Source: Phycisphaerae bacterium (GTDB lineage: Bacteria > Planctomycetota > Phycisphaerae > UBA1845). Taken from it: a stretch of DNA of 64,000 nt. Below the pieces are notes generated by a model. It was not told the origin of the DNA and did no database searches. It worked only from the letters and a program-made list of their open reading frames with translations. The translations under genes were made by a program, and so were the position numbers. The stretch spans positions 1 through 64,000 of the forward strand of contig JAJDDW010000114.1 in assembly GCA_029260115.1 (NCBI GenBank), given 5' to 3'. Positions 16,053-25,277 of the stretch are shown piece by piece. Numbering within the stretch: the first letter of the stretch is position 1; the number at the start of each line of letters is the position of its first letter.

Positions 16053-17900
16053 ATGAAATTGTGGCTACGTAATTGGTTGTTGGCGTTGTGTGTCGCCGCT
16101 TTGATGGCGACATCCACATGGGCTGATGGGACTTACTCCCTAAAAGTAAGCGAAATAAATGGCACCCCTATAGCGCTGGGTAAGGCATGCTGTGACGGGG
16201 CAATCGGCGCCGTTTGCACGCCAGATGTGGTTGGGGCGTCATGTGAGTTTAATAGTGAATGCACCGCTCCTCGTCAGCCTGCTTGCAAGCCTGTGGTGTG
16301 CGATACTGGTGTTCCTGCACATTGCCCGGTCGGTAATAGCTCCTGCCAACTTGATCTTGGTGGTAACTTTTGCACTTTACCCACAGTACTGAATGCTGGC
16401 GATGTACTCCCAGGCGACGTCATTCGCGTTGACGCATTCATCGAACTGTGGGATGAGCTTATTAACACTGGCTTCTGTCTCGCAGCAGATGCTCAAGGTA
16501 CTTGCACTATTTCACCAAACTCTTGCATAGCCAAATCGGTTTGTTCCAATACATTCAGCGATTGCAACCCCGCTCGAATTTGCCAGTTCCCCAGTGCTAC
16601 GTGCCAAGGGCGTCCCGATATTACGTGTGCCTCCAATGCTGACTGTGCTAATCTTGATTGCTCAGGCGGAGCGACTTGTATTCCGAATAAATGTGTAACC
16701 TCGCCACTACTGACAGGTTACCAATGGGGTTTTGACTTACCTGGCATGAGTAGTGGTACTACTGGTACGATAGACTTTGCCACGCTTCCCTGTACTGTGG
16801 ATACTGACTGCCGGCATGGTGAAACCATCTCGGCACTATGTACCTGTACTTCCGCTTTGTGCATGCAGGATCAAACGTGCAGTAACCCGGCGACGACTTT
16901 CATACAGGAAAGCCGACCGGACTACATTTTTGCTGATCAGATTGGAGGGGGATTTCCTACAGTTGCTAGAAACAGCTTTATTTTGGAATACACCCATGCG
17001 GGGGATAGCAACGTAATACCGGTGCTAGACGAGAGAGAGGAAAAGAACATTGGTACGATACTGTTGAGCCCGTCTTCGGACGCCAATGGCACGTTTACAT
17101 TGGGATTTACGCCTTCCGTTGGCGTCAACTTCTTTCTTGATGAGAGCTCCGCTTCGATCCCTGTGACAAACCGGAACCCGTTGGTGATTAATATGGCATC
17201 CCCCCCCGGTTGCAACGATATTCCAGTCCCACAAACGTGGACTTCTATCGGTCAACACGGACCCGGTTGTATTTTCAATCCGGCATGTGGCGGTGCTGAA
17301 TACGGTCAAGATATTCCAGCTAGTGGCGCACTCTCAGAATCGCGTTCGACAGGTATCAATAAGATCGTAGTTGTTTATGACATCCCTGTGGATGTAAGCA
17401 ATGCGATTGTGACGGTCGATGGCTGTGATGTTGATGGCTTCGTCCAAAATACCGCTGGCATTACCATGACCGTTGTCCCAGGCGCCAGCCCCAATGAGGC
17501 CGTCTTGCTGTTTACCCCATCACTTCCTGGTAACAACGCTGCAATTGGTGAAACACCAGTTGTATATGACATTACGATCTCCGAGGTGGCTTGTGACGAC
17601 ATGGGTAATCCTGGCATTGGCGTTGCTCTGGATGAAACCCGCACTGTGTGGGCGATATTCGGCGATGCCAATCCCGCACCGATTACGGTCAATAACGGCG
17701 ACCTGGGTTTTGTTCGATCGGCTCGTGACATTATCCTGGCACGACCAGCTGGTATGCAGGTTATCGATCCGTTTGGGGCGACTGGCGTGTTTGAGATTCG
17801 GGCGGATATTAACAATGACAATACGGTAAGTAATGGCGACCTTGGTTTGGTACGTACTGCTCGTGATATGGTGCAACAGCCAACGGGACTATGCCCATAA
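16053..17900 (+). CDS. Secreted cysteine-rich protein with dockerin-like C-terminal repeats
   Basis: The 615-residue precursor starts at ATG 16053, with GGGGAG 7 bases upstream; the frame is open from 15978. The signal peptide is LLALCVAALMATSTWA. Residues 30-290 are very rich in cysteine in short units (NSECTAPRQPACKP, SNADCANLDCSGG), similar to the Cys-rich spacer repeats of large secreted proteins of aquatic bacteria. The middle is beta-rich. The last 90 residues contain two calcium-loop repeats, NNGDLGFVRSARDI and DINNDNTVSNGDLGLVRTARDM, which resemble dockerin type I. No catalytic motif is seen, so it is probably an extracellular binding or structural protein. An 8-base C tract lies inside the coding region at 17200-17207, and a terminator follows. 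Confidence 0.8.
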   Translation: MKLWLRNWLLALCVAALMATSTWADGTYSLKVSEINGTPIALGKACCDGAIGAVCTPDVVGASCEFNSECTAPRQPACKPVVCDTGVPAHCPVGNSSCQLDLGGNFCTLPTVLNAGDVLPGDVIRVDAFIELWDELINTGFCLAADAQGTCTISPNSCIAKSVCSNTFSDCNPARICQFPSATCQGRPDITCASNADCANLDCSGGATCIPNKCVTSPLLTGYQWGFDLPGMSSGTTGTIDFATLPCTVDTDCRHGETISALCTCTSALCMQDQTCSNPATTFIQESRPDYIFADQIGGGFPTVARNSFILEYTHAGDSNVIPVLDEREEKNIGTILLSPSSDANGTFTLGFTPSVGVNFFLDESSASIPVTNRNPLVINMASPPGCNDIPVPQTWTSIGQHGPGCIFNPACGGAEYGQDIPASGALSESRSTGINKIVVVYDIPVDVSNAIVTVDGCDVDGFVQNTAGITMTVVPGASPNEAVLLFTPSLPGNNAAIGETPVVYDITISEVACDDMGNPGIGVALDETRTVWAIFGDANPAPITVNNGDLGFVRSARDIILARPAGMQVIDPFGATGVFEIRADINNDNTVSNGDLGLVRTARDMVQQPTGLCP

Positions 17901-17933
17901 CTCTGACGTAAGACTAAGTAAACTAGTTCAACG

Positions 17934-17963
17934 AAAGCGGCTGATTCGTCAGCCGCTTTTTTT
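17934..17963 (+). terminator. Rho-independent terminator after dockerin-tailed gene
   Basis: AAAGCGGCTGA and TCAGCCGCTTT form an 11-base-pair stem around TTCG, followed by TTTT. It sits 34 bases after the stop at 17900 and converges on the minus-strand receiver gene. Confidence 0.92.
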
Positions 17964-17973
17964 ATGCGCGGGG

Positions 17974-18318
17974 CTATTCGATTAACAAGGCCTGTAACTG
18001 TTGCACAAAGGCGGATCGGGGAAGTACTAGGTCTGCGCCAGCTTGTTTGGCCACTGCTAACAAATCCGCTTGAACATGCGGGCCAAAGGCAACAATGCGG
18101 GCATCGGGCAAGGCTTTTCTGGCAGCTTGAATACTCGAACTGGACGTTTCACCCATGGTTTGTAAATCGACAAGAATAAGTGAAGGGCTTCGGACAAGGG
18201 CCGCGCACATGGCGGCTTCGTCTCGTGCGACGACGCATTCTACCGCTGCGTGATTCGCGGCTTGCTGAATGCGCGAGGAGAAAATTAGGTCGCTACTTAC
18301 TAATAAACATGTGGTCAT
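17974..18318 (-). CDS. Receiver-domain-like protein (degenerate CheY fold)
   Basis: The 114-residue protein starts at ATG 18318; an in-frame extension to 18339 is less likely. It has the size and strand order of a single receiver domain. The first strand is CLLVSSDLIF with one acidic residue, and the phospho-acceptor Asp51 lies in LILVDLQTMG. A later strand, RIVAFGPHV, follows. The usual Lys-Pro after the fifth strand is replaced (ADLVLPRSAF, Arg in place of Lys), and one of the two acidic metal residues at the front is missing, so phosphorylation may be weak or absent. No histidine kinase is nearby. Confidence 0.7.
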   Translation of the reverse strand: MTTCLLVSSDLIFSSRIQQAANHAAVECVVARDEAAMCAALVRSPSLILVDLQTMGETSSSSIQAARKALPDARIVAFGPHVQADLLAVAKQAGADLVLPRSAFVQQLQALLIE

Positions 18319-18487
18319 AAAATTTGAACCTGCGCACATTTGGGAATAATCTTAATGATACTTTTTCGTCCGACGCTTAGTGTCATGGTCGTTCCTACTG
18401 TATATAAGTTGTAACCCGGTAGCCACCTTGCTCGCGGGTAAGCTGAGGCTTACCCATGCTACTTAGAAGATACTTCACGGCACAGCA

Positions 18488-19438
18488 TTAGACTACTCGT
18501 TGCGTTATTTGGCTAGCTAACGGTGACAACGCTGGAAACAATTCTGGGTGTAACAGAAAAGCCAATACTTCGATAGTGTCAATCAGCCGTGGGCCGCTAC
18601 GGTGAAAGAAGGCGTTGCCGTCGGCGGCGTAAACGCGACCATTACGCACGGCTGACAAGCTTTTCCAGTTGGTCAAATGAACCAGCGAAGCGGCTTCACT
18701 TATGGCACGTTGTAACGGAAAACCGCAGGGTGAGACAACGATGACCTCGGGGTCGTAGGTTATGACGTCTGACCAATCGGTGTAGGTGCTTCGTTGGCCT
18801 GAGGTGGTGAAGTCTCCACAGCCTCCTGCGTGTGAAAATAGATCAGGCATCCAATTTGCGGCTACCATTACTGGCGACACCCATTCGATACAAATGGCAC
18901 GAGGCTTATTCTCAGTCGATAAGTGACCGCACCGCCCATGAATAAACGCAAGTCTTTGTCGCAACCGCGCCATGTACTCTTGGCCTCGTTGGGCGACGTT
19001 CGCGGCGTCAGCTACGCGCTGGATGTCAAGTAGTATCTGGTCCAGCGTCGTGGGGTTCATCGCTAGCACTTCACAATGGCGGAGGCTGTCGTGGGTAGTA
19101 GTCGCAGTTAATACGGCGTCATAACTGATAGCGCAAACTTCGCACTGGGCTTGGGTGATGATTAAATTTGGGTTGAGCGTAGCTAAAGCGTCCACATCAA
19201 TCTCGTATAACGTCTGGCCGGTGCGCACCAGCTGTTGTACCTGTTGATCAATTTCGGCGGCGGACTTTGTGCTGTCGATGTTTGCATGGGTTATGCGCGG
19301 TTTTTCACAGGCCTGTGGCGGATAGTCGCACTCGTGGCTAATGGCAACGACTTGGTCGCCTAAGCCTAATGCGTAGAGAATCTCCGTGGCGCTGGCTAGC
19401 ATGGAAACGATGCGCGGGTTGTTTGTCCCATTGGCCAT
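18488..19438 (-). CDS. BtuF-like (cobalamin/siderophore) substrate-binding protein without signal peptide
   Basis: The 316-residue protein belongs to the type III periplasmic binding protein fold used for B12 and siderophores. Signatures are RIVSMLASATEILYALGLGDQVVAISHECDYP (given as positions 9-41), LNPNLIITQ, and YDPEVIVVSPCGFPLQ. A long linking helix (LRQRLAFIHGR) joins the two lobes. It begins directly with MANGTNNPRIVS, so no signal peptide or lipobox is visible. This cytosolic subgroup is found in several bacteria without adjacent transporter genes, and its role is not settled. Here too no permease or ATPase is adjacent. It is cysteine-rich (HECDYP, QCEVCA, GGCGD). A cobalamin riboswitch was not seen upstream. 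Confidence 0.8.
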   Translation of the reverse strand: MANGTNNPRIVSMLASATEILYALGLGDQVVAISHECDYPPQACEKPRITHANIDSTKSAAEIDQQVQQLVRTGQTLYEIDVDALATLNPNLIITQAQCEVCAISYDAVLTATTTHDSLRHCEVLAMNPTTLDQILLDIQRVADAANVAQRGQEYMARLRQRLAFIHGRCGHLSTENKPRAICIEWVSPVMVAANWMPDLFSHAGGCGDFTTSGQRSTYTDWSDVITYDPEVIVVSPCGFPLQRAISEAASLVHLTNWKSLSAVRNGRVYAADGNAFFHRSGPRLIDTIEVLAFLLHPELFPALSPLASQITQRVV

Positions 19439-19614
19439 AGATGTTTGCGCTCATGAAAATTATCTGACAGTTTTTTCGACACGCACGAGTCGTCGAGAGC
19501 TTTATTGCGTCGCAACCCTTACTGCTAGCGAGATCCACTGTTAAGCTGTGGCTTACCCTTGTCACTCAGTAACTCTGCCATCCATCAAATAATCCGCACT
19601 AACTTGATGTATTA

Positions 19615-21300
19615 CTATTGCTTCTTTTGTAATTTAGCCCATGCGTCTTTTAGTGTTAGAGTGCGGTTGAAGATTATGTGCTCGGTGGTGGAGTCTGAGT
19701 CGACGCAAAAGTAACCATTGCGTTCGAACTGGAAAGTATCTCCTGGTCTCACCTCGCTAACAGAAGGCTCTAATTTGCATCCCGTAAGCACTTTGATCGA
19801 ATCTGGATTGATGTTGTCCTTGAAATCAGCGCCTTCGGACAGGTCAGAAGGATCTTCAAGCGTAAACAAATGGTCGTAGAGTCGAACTTCGGCGTTAACG
19901 GCATGAGCGGCGCTGACCCAATGCAAGGTGCCTTTGACTTTTCGGCCGTCTGGGGAATCACCGCCGCGCGTTGCGGGGTCGTAGGTGCAACGTAACTCTG
20001 TCACCTCGCCAGCGTCGTTTTTGATCGCGTCGGTACATGTGACGAAGTAGCCATATCTTAGTCGGACTTCCTTGCCGACCGATAGGCGGAAGAATTTGCG
20101 TGGCGGGTCTTCCATGAAATCGTCGCGTTCGATGTATAATGTGCGAGAAAATGGCACTTTGCGCGTACCGGCTGAGGGGTCTTCGGGGTTATTGACAGCA
20201 TCCAAGTCCTCGGTGAGATTTTCTGGGTAATTTTCGATGACGACCTTGAGCGGATTGAGCACGCCCATGACACGCGGTGCCCGCTTGTTCAAATTGTCTC
20301 GCACGCAGTGTTGCAGCAGGGCCATGTCTACAACACCTTTAACCTTGGCGACGCCGATGCGCGCACAGAATTCACGAATGGCCTCGGGGGGGTAGCCGCG
20401 GCGTCTCATGGCGGAAATGGTGGGCATGCGAGGATCGTCCCATCCGGTCACGTGGCCGCCTTGTACGAGTTCGAGCAGTCGGCGCTTACTCATTACCGTA
20501 TAATTTAGTTCTAAGCGAGCGAACTCGATCTGCTGTGGGTGATGCAAGTGTAGTTGATCTAAAAACCAATCGTACAGCGGGCGATGGTCCTCGAATTCCA
20601 ATGTGCAAATCGAATGCGTGATGCCTTCGATCGAATCTTCTAGGCCATGTGCCCAGTCGTACATGGGGTAGACGCACCAATCGTCGCCGGTACGGTGGTG
20701 CGTGGCGTGCATCACGCGATACATGACGGGGTCGCGCATGTTCATGTTGGCGGCGGCCATGTCAATCTTGGCACGGAGCGTGCGTGAGCCGTCGGGAAAT
20801 TCGCCCCTGCGCATGCGATCGAACAAATCTATATTTTCTGCTACGTCGCGATTGCGGAACGGACTCTCTGAGCCAGGGGAGGTCAATGTGCCACGACGTT
20901 GGCGCAATTCTTCGAGGCTCAAGTCGCACACGAATGCTTTGCCATTCTCTATCAGCGTTAGGGCATGGTTGTAGAATCTTTCAAAATAGTCGGAAGCGAA
21001 AAGTAGGCGATCTTCCCAATCGAATCCTAGCCAAGCGACGTCCTTCTTTATGGCTTCGACGTATTCTGTTTCTTCCTTGCTGGGATTGGTGTCATCAAAG
21101 CGAAGGTTGCATTTGCCCTTGTATTGAGCAGCTAGGCCGAAATTTAGGCAGATTGATTTTGCGTGGCCAATGTGAAGATAGCCGTTAGGTTCGGGGGGGA
21201 ATCGCGTATGCACCCGGCCATCGTTTTTGTTGGCGGCTAAATCCTCTTCAATGATCTGTTGGATAAAGTTCAGCTTTGGTTTTGATTGTTCATCGGTCAT
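19615..21300 (-). CDS. glnS: Glutaminyl-tRNA synthetase
   Basis: The 561-residue protein is a full-length class I GlnRS. The HIGH motif appears as [12 protein letters not shown] (HIGH at 43-46) and the KMSKS loop as VMSKRRLL (around residue 265). DDTNPSKEE and [19 protein letters not shown] are GlnRS-type sequences, and the C-terminal anticodon-binding beta-barrels ([27 protein letters not shown]) are complete. It charges tRNA-Gln directly. A bacterium with GlnRS often lacks the amidotransferase route for tRNA-Gln. The ATG at 21300 has no strong ribosome site. It is single-gene, with a dispersed GC-rich repeat between it and the next gene. Confidence 0.96.
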   Translation of the reverse strand: MTDEQSKPKLNFIQQIIEEDLAANKNDGRVHTRFPPEPNGYLHIGHAKSICLNFGLAAQYKGKCNLRFDDTNPSKEETEYVEAIKKDVAWLGFDWEDRLLFASDYFERFYNHALTLIENGKAFVCDLSLEELRQRRGTLTSPGSESPFRNRDVAENIDLFDRMRRGEFPDGSRTLRAKIDMAAANMNMRDPVMYRVMHATHHRTGDDWCVYPMYDWAHGLEDSIEGITHSICTLEFEDHRPLYDWFLDQLHLHHPQQIEFARLELNYTVMSKRRLLELVQGGHVTGWDDPRMPTISAMRRRGYPPEAIREFCARIGVAKVKGVVDMALLQHCVRDNLNKRAPRVMGVLNPLKVVIENYPENLTEDLDAVNNPEDPSAGTRKVPFSRTLYIERDDFMEDPPRKFFRLSVGKEVRLRYGYFVTCTDAIKNDAGEVTELRCTYDPATRGGDSPDGRKVKGTLHWVSAAHAVNAEVRLYDHLFTLEDPSDLSEGADFKDNINPDSIKVLTGCKLEPSVSEVRPGDTFQFERNGYFCVDSDSTTEHIIFNRTLTLKDAWAKLQKKQ

Positions 21301-21526
21301 GAGTTTCGTAGTCCATAAAACGCCTAAGTATAAAGTCTGTCAATTCACCGCACATGATACGCTAGGGTGGCGTGGCTTGAAACCGGTAGGCAGTGCTTTA
21401 CACAGCGAATATACCGCGACGGCCGAATGCCTGCGAGATATTTATGCGTGTCTATTGCCCACCCGCTGGGAATGCACGAAGAATGAAACCTCATTCCTTT
21501 CACAATTGCCACAGGCCACCAGGACA

Positions 21527-21553
21527 CCGCGCGGGCTGAAGCCCTCGGCTCGT
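21527..21553 (+). repeat. Dispersed GC-rich repeat, copy 1
   Basis: The core GCGCGGGCTGAAGCCC followed by TCGGCTCGT is imperfectly palindromic (GGGCT...AGCCC). Related copies lie near 24656, 25227, 35784 and 56153, all in the same orientation. It sits between glnS and a PQQ-repeat gene. Confidence 0.75.
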
Positions 21554-21569
21554 CATTCAATAAACGCCA

Positions 21570-22832
21570 TTAATTCAGGGTTAAAGCTTTGATGGTCTTG
21601 CAATCTCTGAGGTATAGCTTTTGGCCAACCAAGGTGGGGACTGTCCAGGCTATGCGTTCAAGGACGCTGGCCTTGGCGTGGATGGTCACATCTTCGGGCG
21701 TGGCTGAGGCTAGGAGGAGCTGACCGTCCTCATCTAGTACGATTATCTTGTCACCGGCTAGGAGGAGCTGGGCCTTGCCGAATAAGCCTCGCTTCCGGAA
21801 GGCCATCTTCCCGGTTTTGACGTTGACGGCTGCGAAAAATGATGGGCCGTTGCCGCCGGTGGATGCGTAGATGTAATCGCCGATTCGAATGGCGCTGCCG
21901 AAATGTATTTGCATTTTGCTATGATGCCAAAGTTCGTTGACGGTTGTTTTTCCGTCGGCCTGAGAGAGCTTTAATGCGCGACTTCCGGTGTTGTACGCGG
22001 AGGAGATGAAGAGGATGTTACCTGGGCACCAAAGGGGTAATGAAGCGTTGACGTTGTAGGAAGTTTTGTGCGGATGGTACCATAGTAGTTTCCCATTGGC
22101 TGGGTCCACAGCTACGATCTCATCGGTCATGGGAATGACGACTTGCTGCTGTTTGTCAACGTTGATGAGCAATGGTGAAGCGTATGAACATTTTACGTCC
22201 AGGCTCGACCAGGCTACTTCGCCGGTTTTTTGACGAAAGGCCATGACACCGTAGCCTTTGCCACCGACGGGAAGGATGATGGTGTCCTCAAAGGCGAGCG
22301 GGCTGGCGGAATAGCCCCACATTAATTTGTTGGCGTTATATTCTTTCGTCAAATCGTGTGACCACACAACGGCACCAGTGTTTAAGTTTAGGCAATACAG
22401 CTTTGCGGTGATGCCGACAGTGAAAACAAGATCGCCAACAATGAGTGGTGATGATCGCGGACCTACGCCGAAGCCTCTGTCTAACTCACTAAATAGCGGC
22501 GCGGGGTAAGTATGCTGCCATTTGGTTTCGCCTGTATCAGCGTCCAGCGCGACGACGATTTCATTTTCACCTTGGCGGTGCATGGTTAGTAGCATGTTTT
22601 GTGCGACGGAAATGGTGGAATAACCATCCCCAATAGGCTTAGACCAAAGCGTTTTAGGGCCTTCTTTGGGCCAGGTTTTTTTTAGTGAGGCGTCGGGGAT
22701 GGTGAAATCTCGGTTGGGGCCTCCCCACTGCGACCATTGGGCACTGGCCAGCGACGAAGTTAGGCTCACGCAAAAGATTGTACATAGTAAAGTTTGATAG
22801 TGTCGGCTCGATGACATATGGTTATTTTCCAT
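21570..22832 (-). CDS. Secreted PQQ-like beta-propeller protein
   Basis: I start at ATG 22832, one base after the upstream stop, with GGAG further upstream; ATG 22817 is possible. The 420-residue precursor has a signal peptide (LLCTIFCVSLTSSLASA) and about seven to eight PQQ-type blades, marked by repeating A-x-x-x-x-T-G-x-x-x-W units such as LDADTGETKWQHTYP, LNLNTGAVVWSHDL and FRQKTGEVAWSS. It begins with WSQWGGPNRDFT, as in planctomycete propeller proteins. The PQQ-dehydrogenase catalytic Asp and Cys-Cys are not visible, so it is more likely a structural or binding propeller than an alcohol dehydrogenase. It is coupled to the preceding propeller gene. Confidence 0.83.
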   Translation of the reverse strand: MENNHMSSSRHYQTLLCTIFCVSLTSSLASAQWSQWGGPNRDFTIPDASLKKTWPKEGPKTLWSKPIGDGYSTISVAQNMLLTMHRQGENEIVVALDADTGETKWQHTYPAPLFSELDRGFGVGPRSSPLIVGDLVFTVGITAKLYCLNLNTGAVVWSHDLTKEYNANKLMWGYSASPLAFEDTIILPVGGKGYGVMAFRQKTGEVAWSSLDVKCSYASPLLINVDKQQQVVIPMTDEIVAVDPANGKLLWYHPHKTSYNVNASLPLWCPGNILFISSAYNTGSRALKLSQADGKTTVNELWHHSKMQIHFGSAIRIGDYIYASTGGNGPSFFAAVNVKTGKMAFRKRGLFGKAQLLLAGDKIIVLDEDGQLLLASATPEDVTIHAKASVLERIAWTVPTLVGQKLYLRDCKTIKALTLN

Positions 22833-22833
22833 C

Positions 22834-24048
22834 TTATTTTTTATCTCCAAAACAATAGAGTACGCCATCTTGTGTACCAATAATAAGGCAGCCTTCAGCT
22901 ACGGCCGGTGAGGCCGAGATGGGTGCGCCGGCCTCAAATCGCCAAGTTTCTTTTCCTGTTTCGATATTTACGGCGTAGATGTTTCCGTCGTTCGATCCGA
23001 CGAAGACGCGCTGGCCAACGATCACGGCGGAGGAATCTATTCTACCTTTGGTAGGAAATATCCATTTCATTTCCCCGGTGGCTAGGATGATCGCTCGGAG
23101 TCGTTTATCTCGACCGCCGACGATGGCAAGCTCTTCTGTGACAGCGGCGGAAGACATAAACGGGAATTGCTTGTCGGGGTCTTCAAATGTCCAGCGTCTG
23201 GCCCCGGTTTTCCAATCGACGCCGATGATTTGGTTGCCATAGGTTCCAAGGTACACATTTGAGCCGACGATGGCTGCGGAAGCGCCGGCGGGTGAGCCGA
23301 TCGATACCTCTCGAATTTTTTTTCCGCTACTGGCGTCCAGCACGTGCAAGTTTTCATCGCAGGCTACAGATAGCACGTGGTTGTCCACGATGCCAGAAGT
23401 GGCATGAACTTTACTCTCGGTTTCAGCTTTCCAAGCTAGTGATCCATCTGCGACTTTTATGCAGTAAATGAAGCCGTCGTAAGAGCCTATGATGACAGTA
23501 TCACCGGCGACATTCGCAGATGAAATCACCTGGCCATTGGTGGCGTAGGTCCACAAGCCTTGCCCCGTTTGGACGTCCACGGCGTGAACGATGCCGCTGT
23601 CGTCGCCGAAGATGACCTTACCACTGACCACGGTGGGTGAGGATTGGATGAAATCTTTGGCGTGATAATTCCATTTCATTTTGCCGGTGTGCAAGTCTAC
23701 TGCGTAGAGGTATTCATCGTCACAGCCGAAGTAAACGGTGCTATCGACAATGGCGGCGGACGAGGTAATGGCTTCTTTTCGCTTGAAGCGCCATCGCACG
23801 GCAAGCTTTTCTGGCAACTGGCTCACGGCGACGCCGGTTAGACGAGGGTTACCGCGGAACATTGGCCAGGACTGGGCGGTAGCGCGAGGCGCGACGGATG
23901 GCGATTTTTCTACTTGGGCAAAAACTGTCGACGAGGTTATCGATATCAAAATTATGAGTGGGAGGTATACACGCCATGCGCTTCGCAGGTTCGCGTTGGC
24001 GAATCCATTATTTGCTATGGCCGCATACTGTGTGTCGTATTTTCTCAC
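22834..24048 (-). CDS. Secreted PQQ-like beta-propeller protein (BamB-like)
   Basis: The 404-residue product starts at GTG 24048 in an open frame. After a membrane-targeting segment (LPLIILISITSSTVFAQ) it has a propeller of repeated units: VDLHTGKMKWNYHAKD, VDVQTGQGLWTYAT, IKVADGSLAWKAE, LDASSGKKIREV, VDWKTGARRWTFEDP, IILATGEMKWIFP and VNIETGKETWRFEAG. Seven or eight blades fit the length. It resembles BamB and other PQQ_2 proteins rather than a quinoprotein dehydrogenase, because dehydrogenase cofactor residues are not seen. Its stop is directly followed by the start of the next propeller gene, so the two form a pair. Function is unknown. Confidence 0.83.
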   Translation of the reverse strand: MRKYDTQYAAIANNGFANANLRSAWRVYLPLIILISITSSTVFAQVEKSPSVAPRATAQSWPMFRGNPRLTGVAVSQLPEKLAVRWRFKRKEAITSSAAIVDSTVYFGCDDEYLYAVDLHTGKMKWNYHAKDFIQSSPTVVSGKVIFGDDSGIVHAVDVQTGQGLWTYATNGQVISSANVAGDTVIIGSYDGFIYCIKVADGSLAWKAETESKVHATSGIVDNHVLSVACDENLHVLDASSGKKIREVSIGSPAGASAAIVGSNVYLGTYGNQIIGVDWKTGARRWTFEDPDKQFPFMSSAAVTEELAIVGGRDKRLRAIILATGEMKWIFPTKGRIDSSAVIVGQRVFVGSNDGNIYAVNIETGKETWRFEAGAPISASPAVAEGCLIIGTQDGVLYCFGDKK

Positions 24049-24066
24049 AATCGAATGCCACTTCGA

Positions 24067-24522
24067 CTACGAAGGTTTGAATCTAAGAACCAGGGCTGCG
24101 CCCACGCCAGCCAATGCGATGCCCGCGTAGAACATCATGTGCGGAGGCTTGGCTGGTTTATTCCAGATCATTGATACAATCGTATTCATGATCGGAGCGC
24201 CCGCAAAAACTAGCGGGGCGACATAAATTGGCTTACCGCCTTGCTTGAAAGCGAACACGATCCCCAAGGCTCCGATTGCGCCGAGTATACCTGCTAAGGT
24301 AGACAGGTTGACGCCCTTGGATGTAAATTCCCACGGCTCTGATTTGGCGAACCAGATATATGCTACGCAGGCTAAGGACACAACAAAATATGCAACGCCT
24401 ACGAATAGGAACGCGCGTAGTGCGCTGTTCTTGCCTATCGCAGTTTGGCCATGATGTAGCGTGGGCACATACGCGCCCCAACAGAGGATAGTCAGGATGA
24501 CAAACATTGGCCAAAGCTTCAT
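24067..24522 (-). CDS. Multi-pass membrane protein (DMT/EamA-like half transporter)
   Basis: The ATG at 24522 has AGGAG 6 bases upstream. The 151-residue product has about five membrane helices: FVILTILCWGAYVP, FLFVGVAYFVVSLACVAYIWF, LAGILGAIGALGIVFAF, YVAPLVFAGAPIMNTIVSMIW and MFYAGIALAGVGAALVL. The opening W-G-x-Y-x-P and the GGKPIYVAPLVFAGAPI stretch resemble one repeat of the drug/metabolite transporter family. At half the normal length it would need to dimerise, as SMR proteins do. The propeller gene lies just downstream on the same strand, with an 18-base gap. The substrate is unknown. Confidence 0.65.
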   Translation of the reverse strand: MKLWPMFVILTILCWGAYVPTLHHGQTAIGKNSALRAFLFVGVAYFVVSLACVAYIWFAKSEPWEFTSKGVNLSTLAGILGAIGALGIVFAFKQGGKPIYVAPLVFAGAPIMNTIVSMIWNKPAKPPHMMFYAGIALAGVGAALVLRFKPS

Positions 24523-24655
24523 GGGGTGCTCCTCTTGGAATTAGCTGCGAATCTCAATCTATTGTTTGCAGCGACTCTTGTATCTGTGTTAATTATAGTC
24601 TGTTCTGCCGCAAAATGTAAATTGCGGTCGAGGTCAGTATGACTATCTTGGCTCC

Positions 24656-24680
24656 GCGCGGCCTGAAACTTGCGGCGCGG
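24656..24680 (+). repeat. Dispersed GC-rich repeat, diverged copy 2
   Basis: GCGCGGCCTGAAACTTGCGG resembles the core of the 21527 repeat, with several mismatches and retained dyad character. It lies between the membrane protein gene and the thioesterase gene. Confidence 0.45.
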
Positions 24681-24685
24681 GGGTA

Positions 24686-25105
24686 CTAGCCATTTATTTT
24701 GGCCTGCAATTTTTCTCTGATTTCATCTGGAATTATTATCGAGTGAAATTTTCCACCTTGGGTGGAACAACATACGGCCGACGATCGACCAGTGGCAATA
24801 CACACGCCGTCTATTCGAAACTCGCACTTAAAAGAGACGGACTTGTCGGTGATTTCGGTCAAAGTGATGGCTAATTCCACATCATCTTCAAAACGAGCGG
24901 GACGGGCGTATTCACAGCTAACGGACACGCGAGGCCAGCCAATATGCCCGTCACCGGCTGGGATATTTACGCTGATGCCCAACGATCGCCAGAAGCCGCA
25001 TTCCACTTCTTCCATGTATCGAAAATAATTGGAAAAATGAACCACGCCGGCTAGGTCGGTATCGGCGAACTGAACTATTCTGGTCATTGTATAGTGATCG
25101 GACAT
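24686..25105 (-). CDS. Acyl-CoA thioesterase, YbgC/4HBT hot-dog family
   Basis: The 139-residue protein has the hot-dog thioesterase active-site segment FADTDLAGVVHFSNYFRYMEE near residues 13-33, where the catalytic Asp (DTDLAG) and the V-H-x-x-N-Y-x-R helix match the 4-hydroxybenzoyl-CoA thioesterase/YbgC group. The rest (VSVSCEYARPARFEDDVEL, then VSFKCEFRIDG) gives the remaining beta strands. Such enzymes hydrolyse acyl-CoA or aryl-CoA thioesters. It sits beside a possible benzoate-modifying cluster containing CoA ligase-like genes, so a role there is plausible. It is separated from the symporter gene by 170 bases that hold a repeat. Confidence 0.87.
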   Translation of the reverse strand: MSDHYTMTRIVQFADTDLAGVVHFSNYFRYMEEVECGFWRSLGISVNIPAGDGHIGWPRVSVSCEYARPARFEDDVELAITLTEITDKSVSFKCEFRIDGVCIATGRSSAVCCSTQGGKFHSIIIPDEIREKLQAKING

Positions 25106-25226
25106 TCTCGATTTTCCATCAAAATCGCGCCAACCTCTGATGCACGGTGGCGACGGTGTAAAGCTTGGTATCTTTACGATTCTTATTTTACTACATAACT
25201 GCGAACGACTAACTGTTTCCGTTAGT

Positions 25227-25255
25227 CAGCGCGGGCTTAAAACTCACGGCTCAAG
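25227..25255 (+). repeat. Dispersed GC-rich repeat, copy 3
   Basis: CAGCGCGGGCTTAAAACTCA followed by CGGCTCAAG matches the 21527 element at the ends with a degenerate centre. It lies between the symporter stop and the thioesterase start. Confidence 0.6.
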
Positions 25256-25277
25256 TATCGTAAAGCTCCGGCCGGTA

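Noticed and set aside
17375..17821. 148-codon minus-strand frame opposite the dockerin-tailed gene
   Set aside because: It is fully antisense to repeat-containing coding sequence and has no ribosome site.
19439..19614. Possible cobalamin riboswitch upstream of the BtuF-like gene
   Set aside because: No B12-box-like conserved sequence is present in the 176-base gap.
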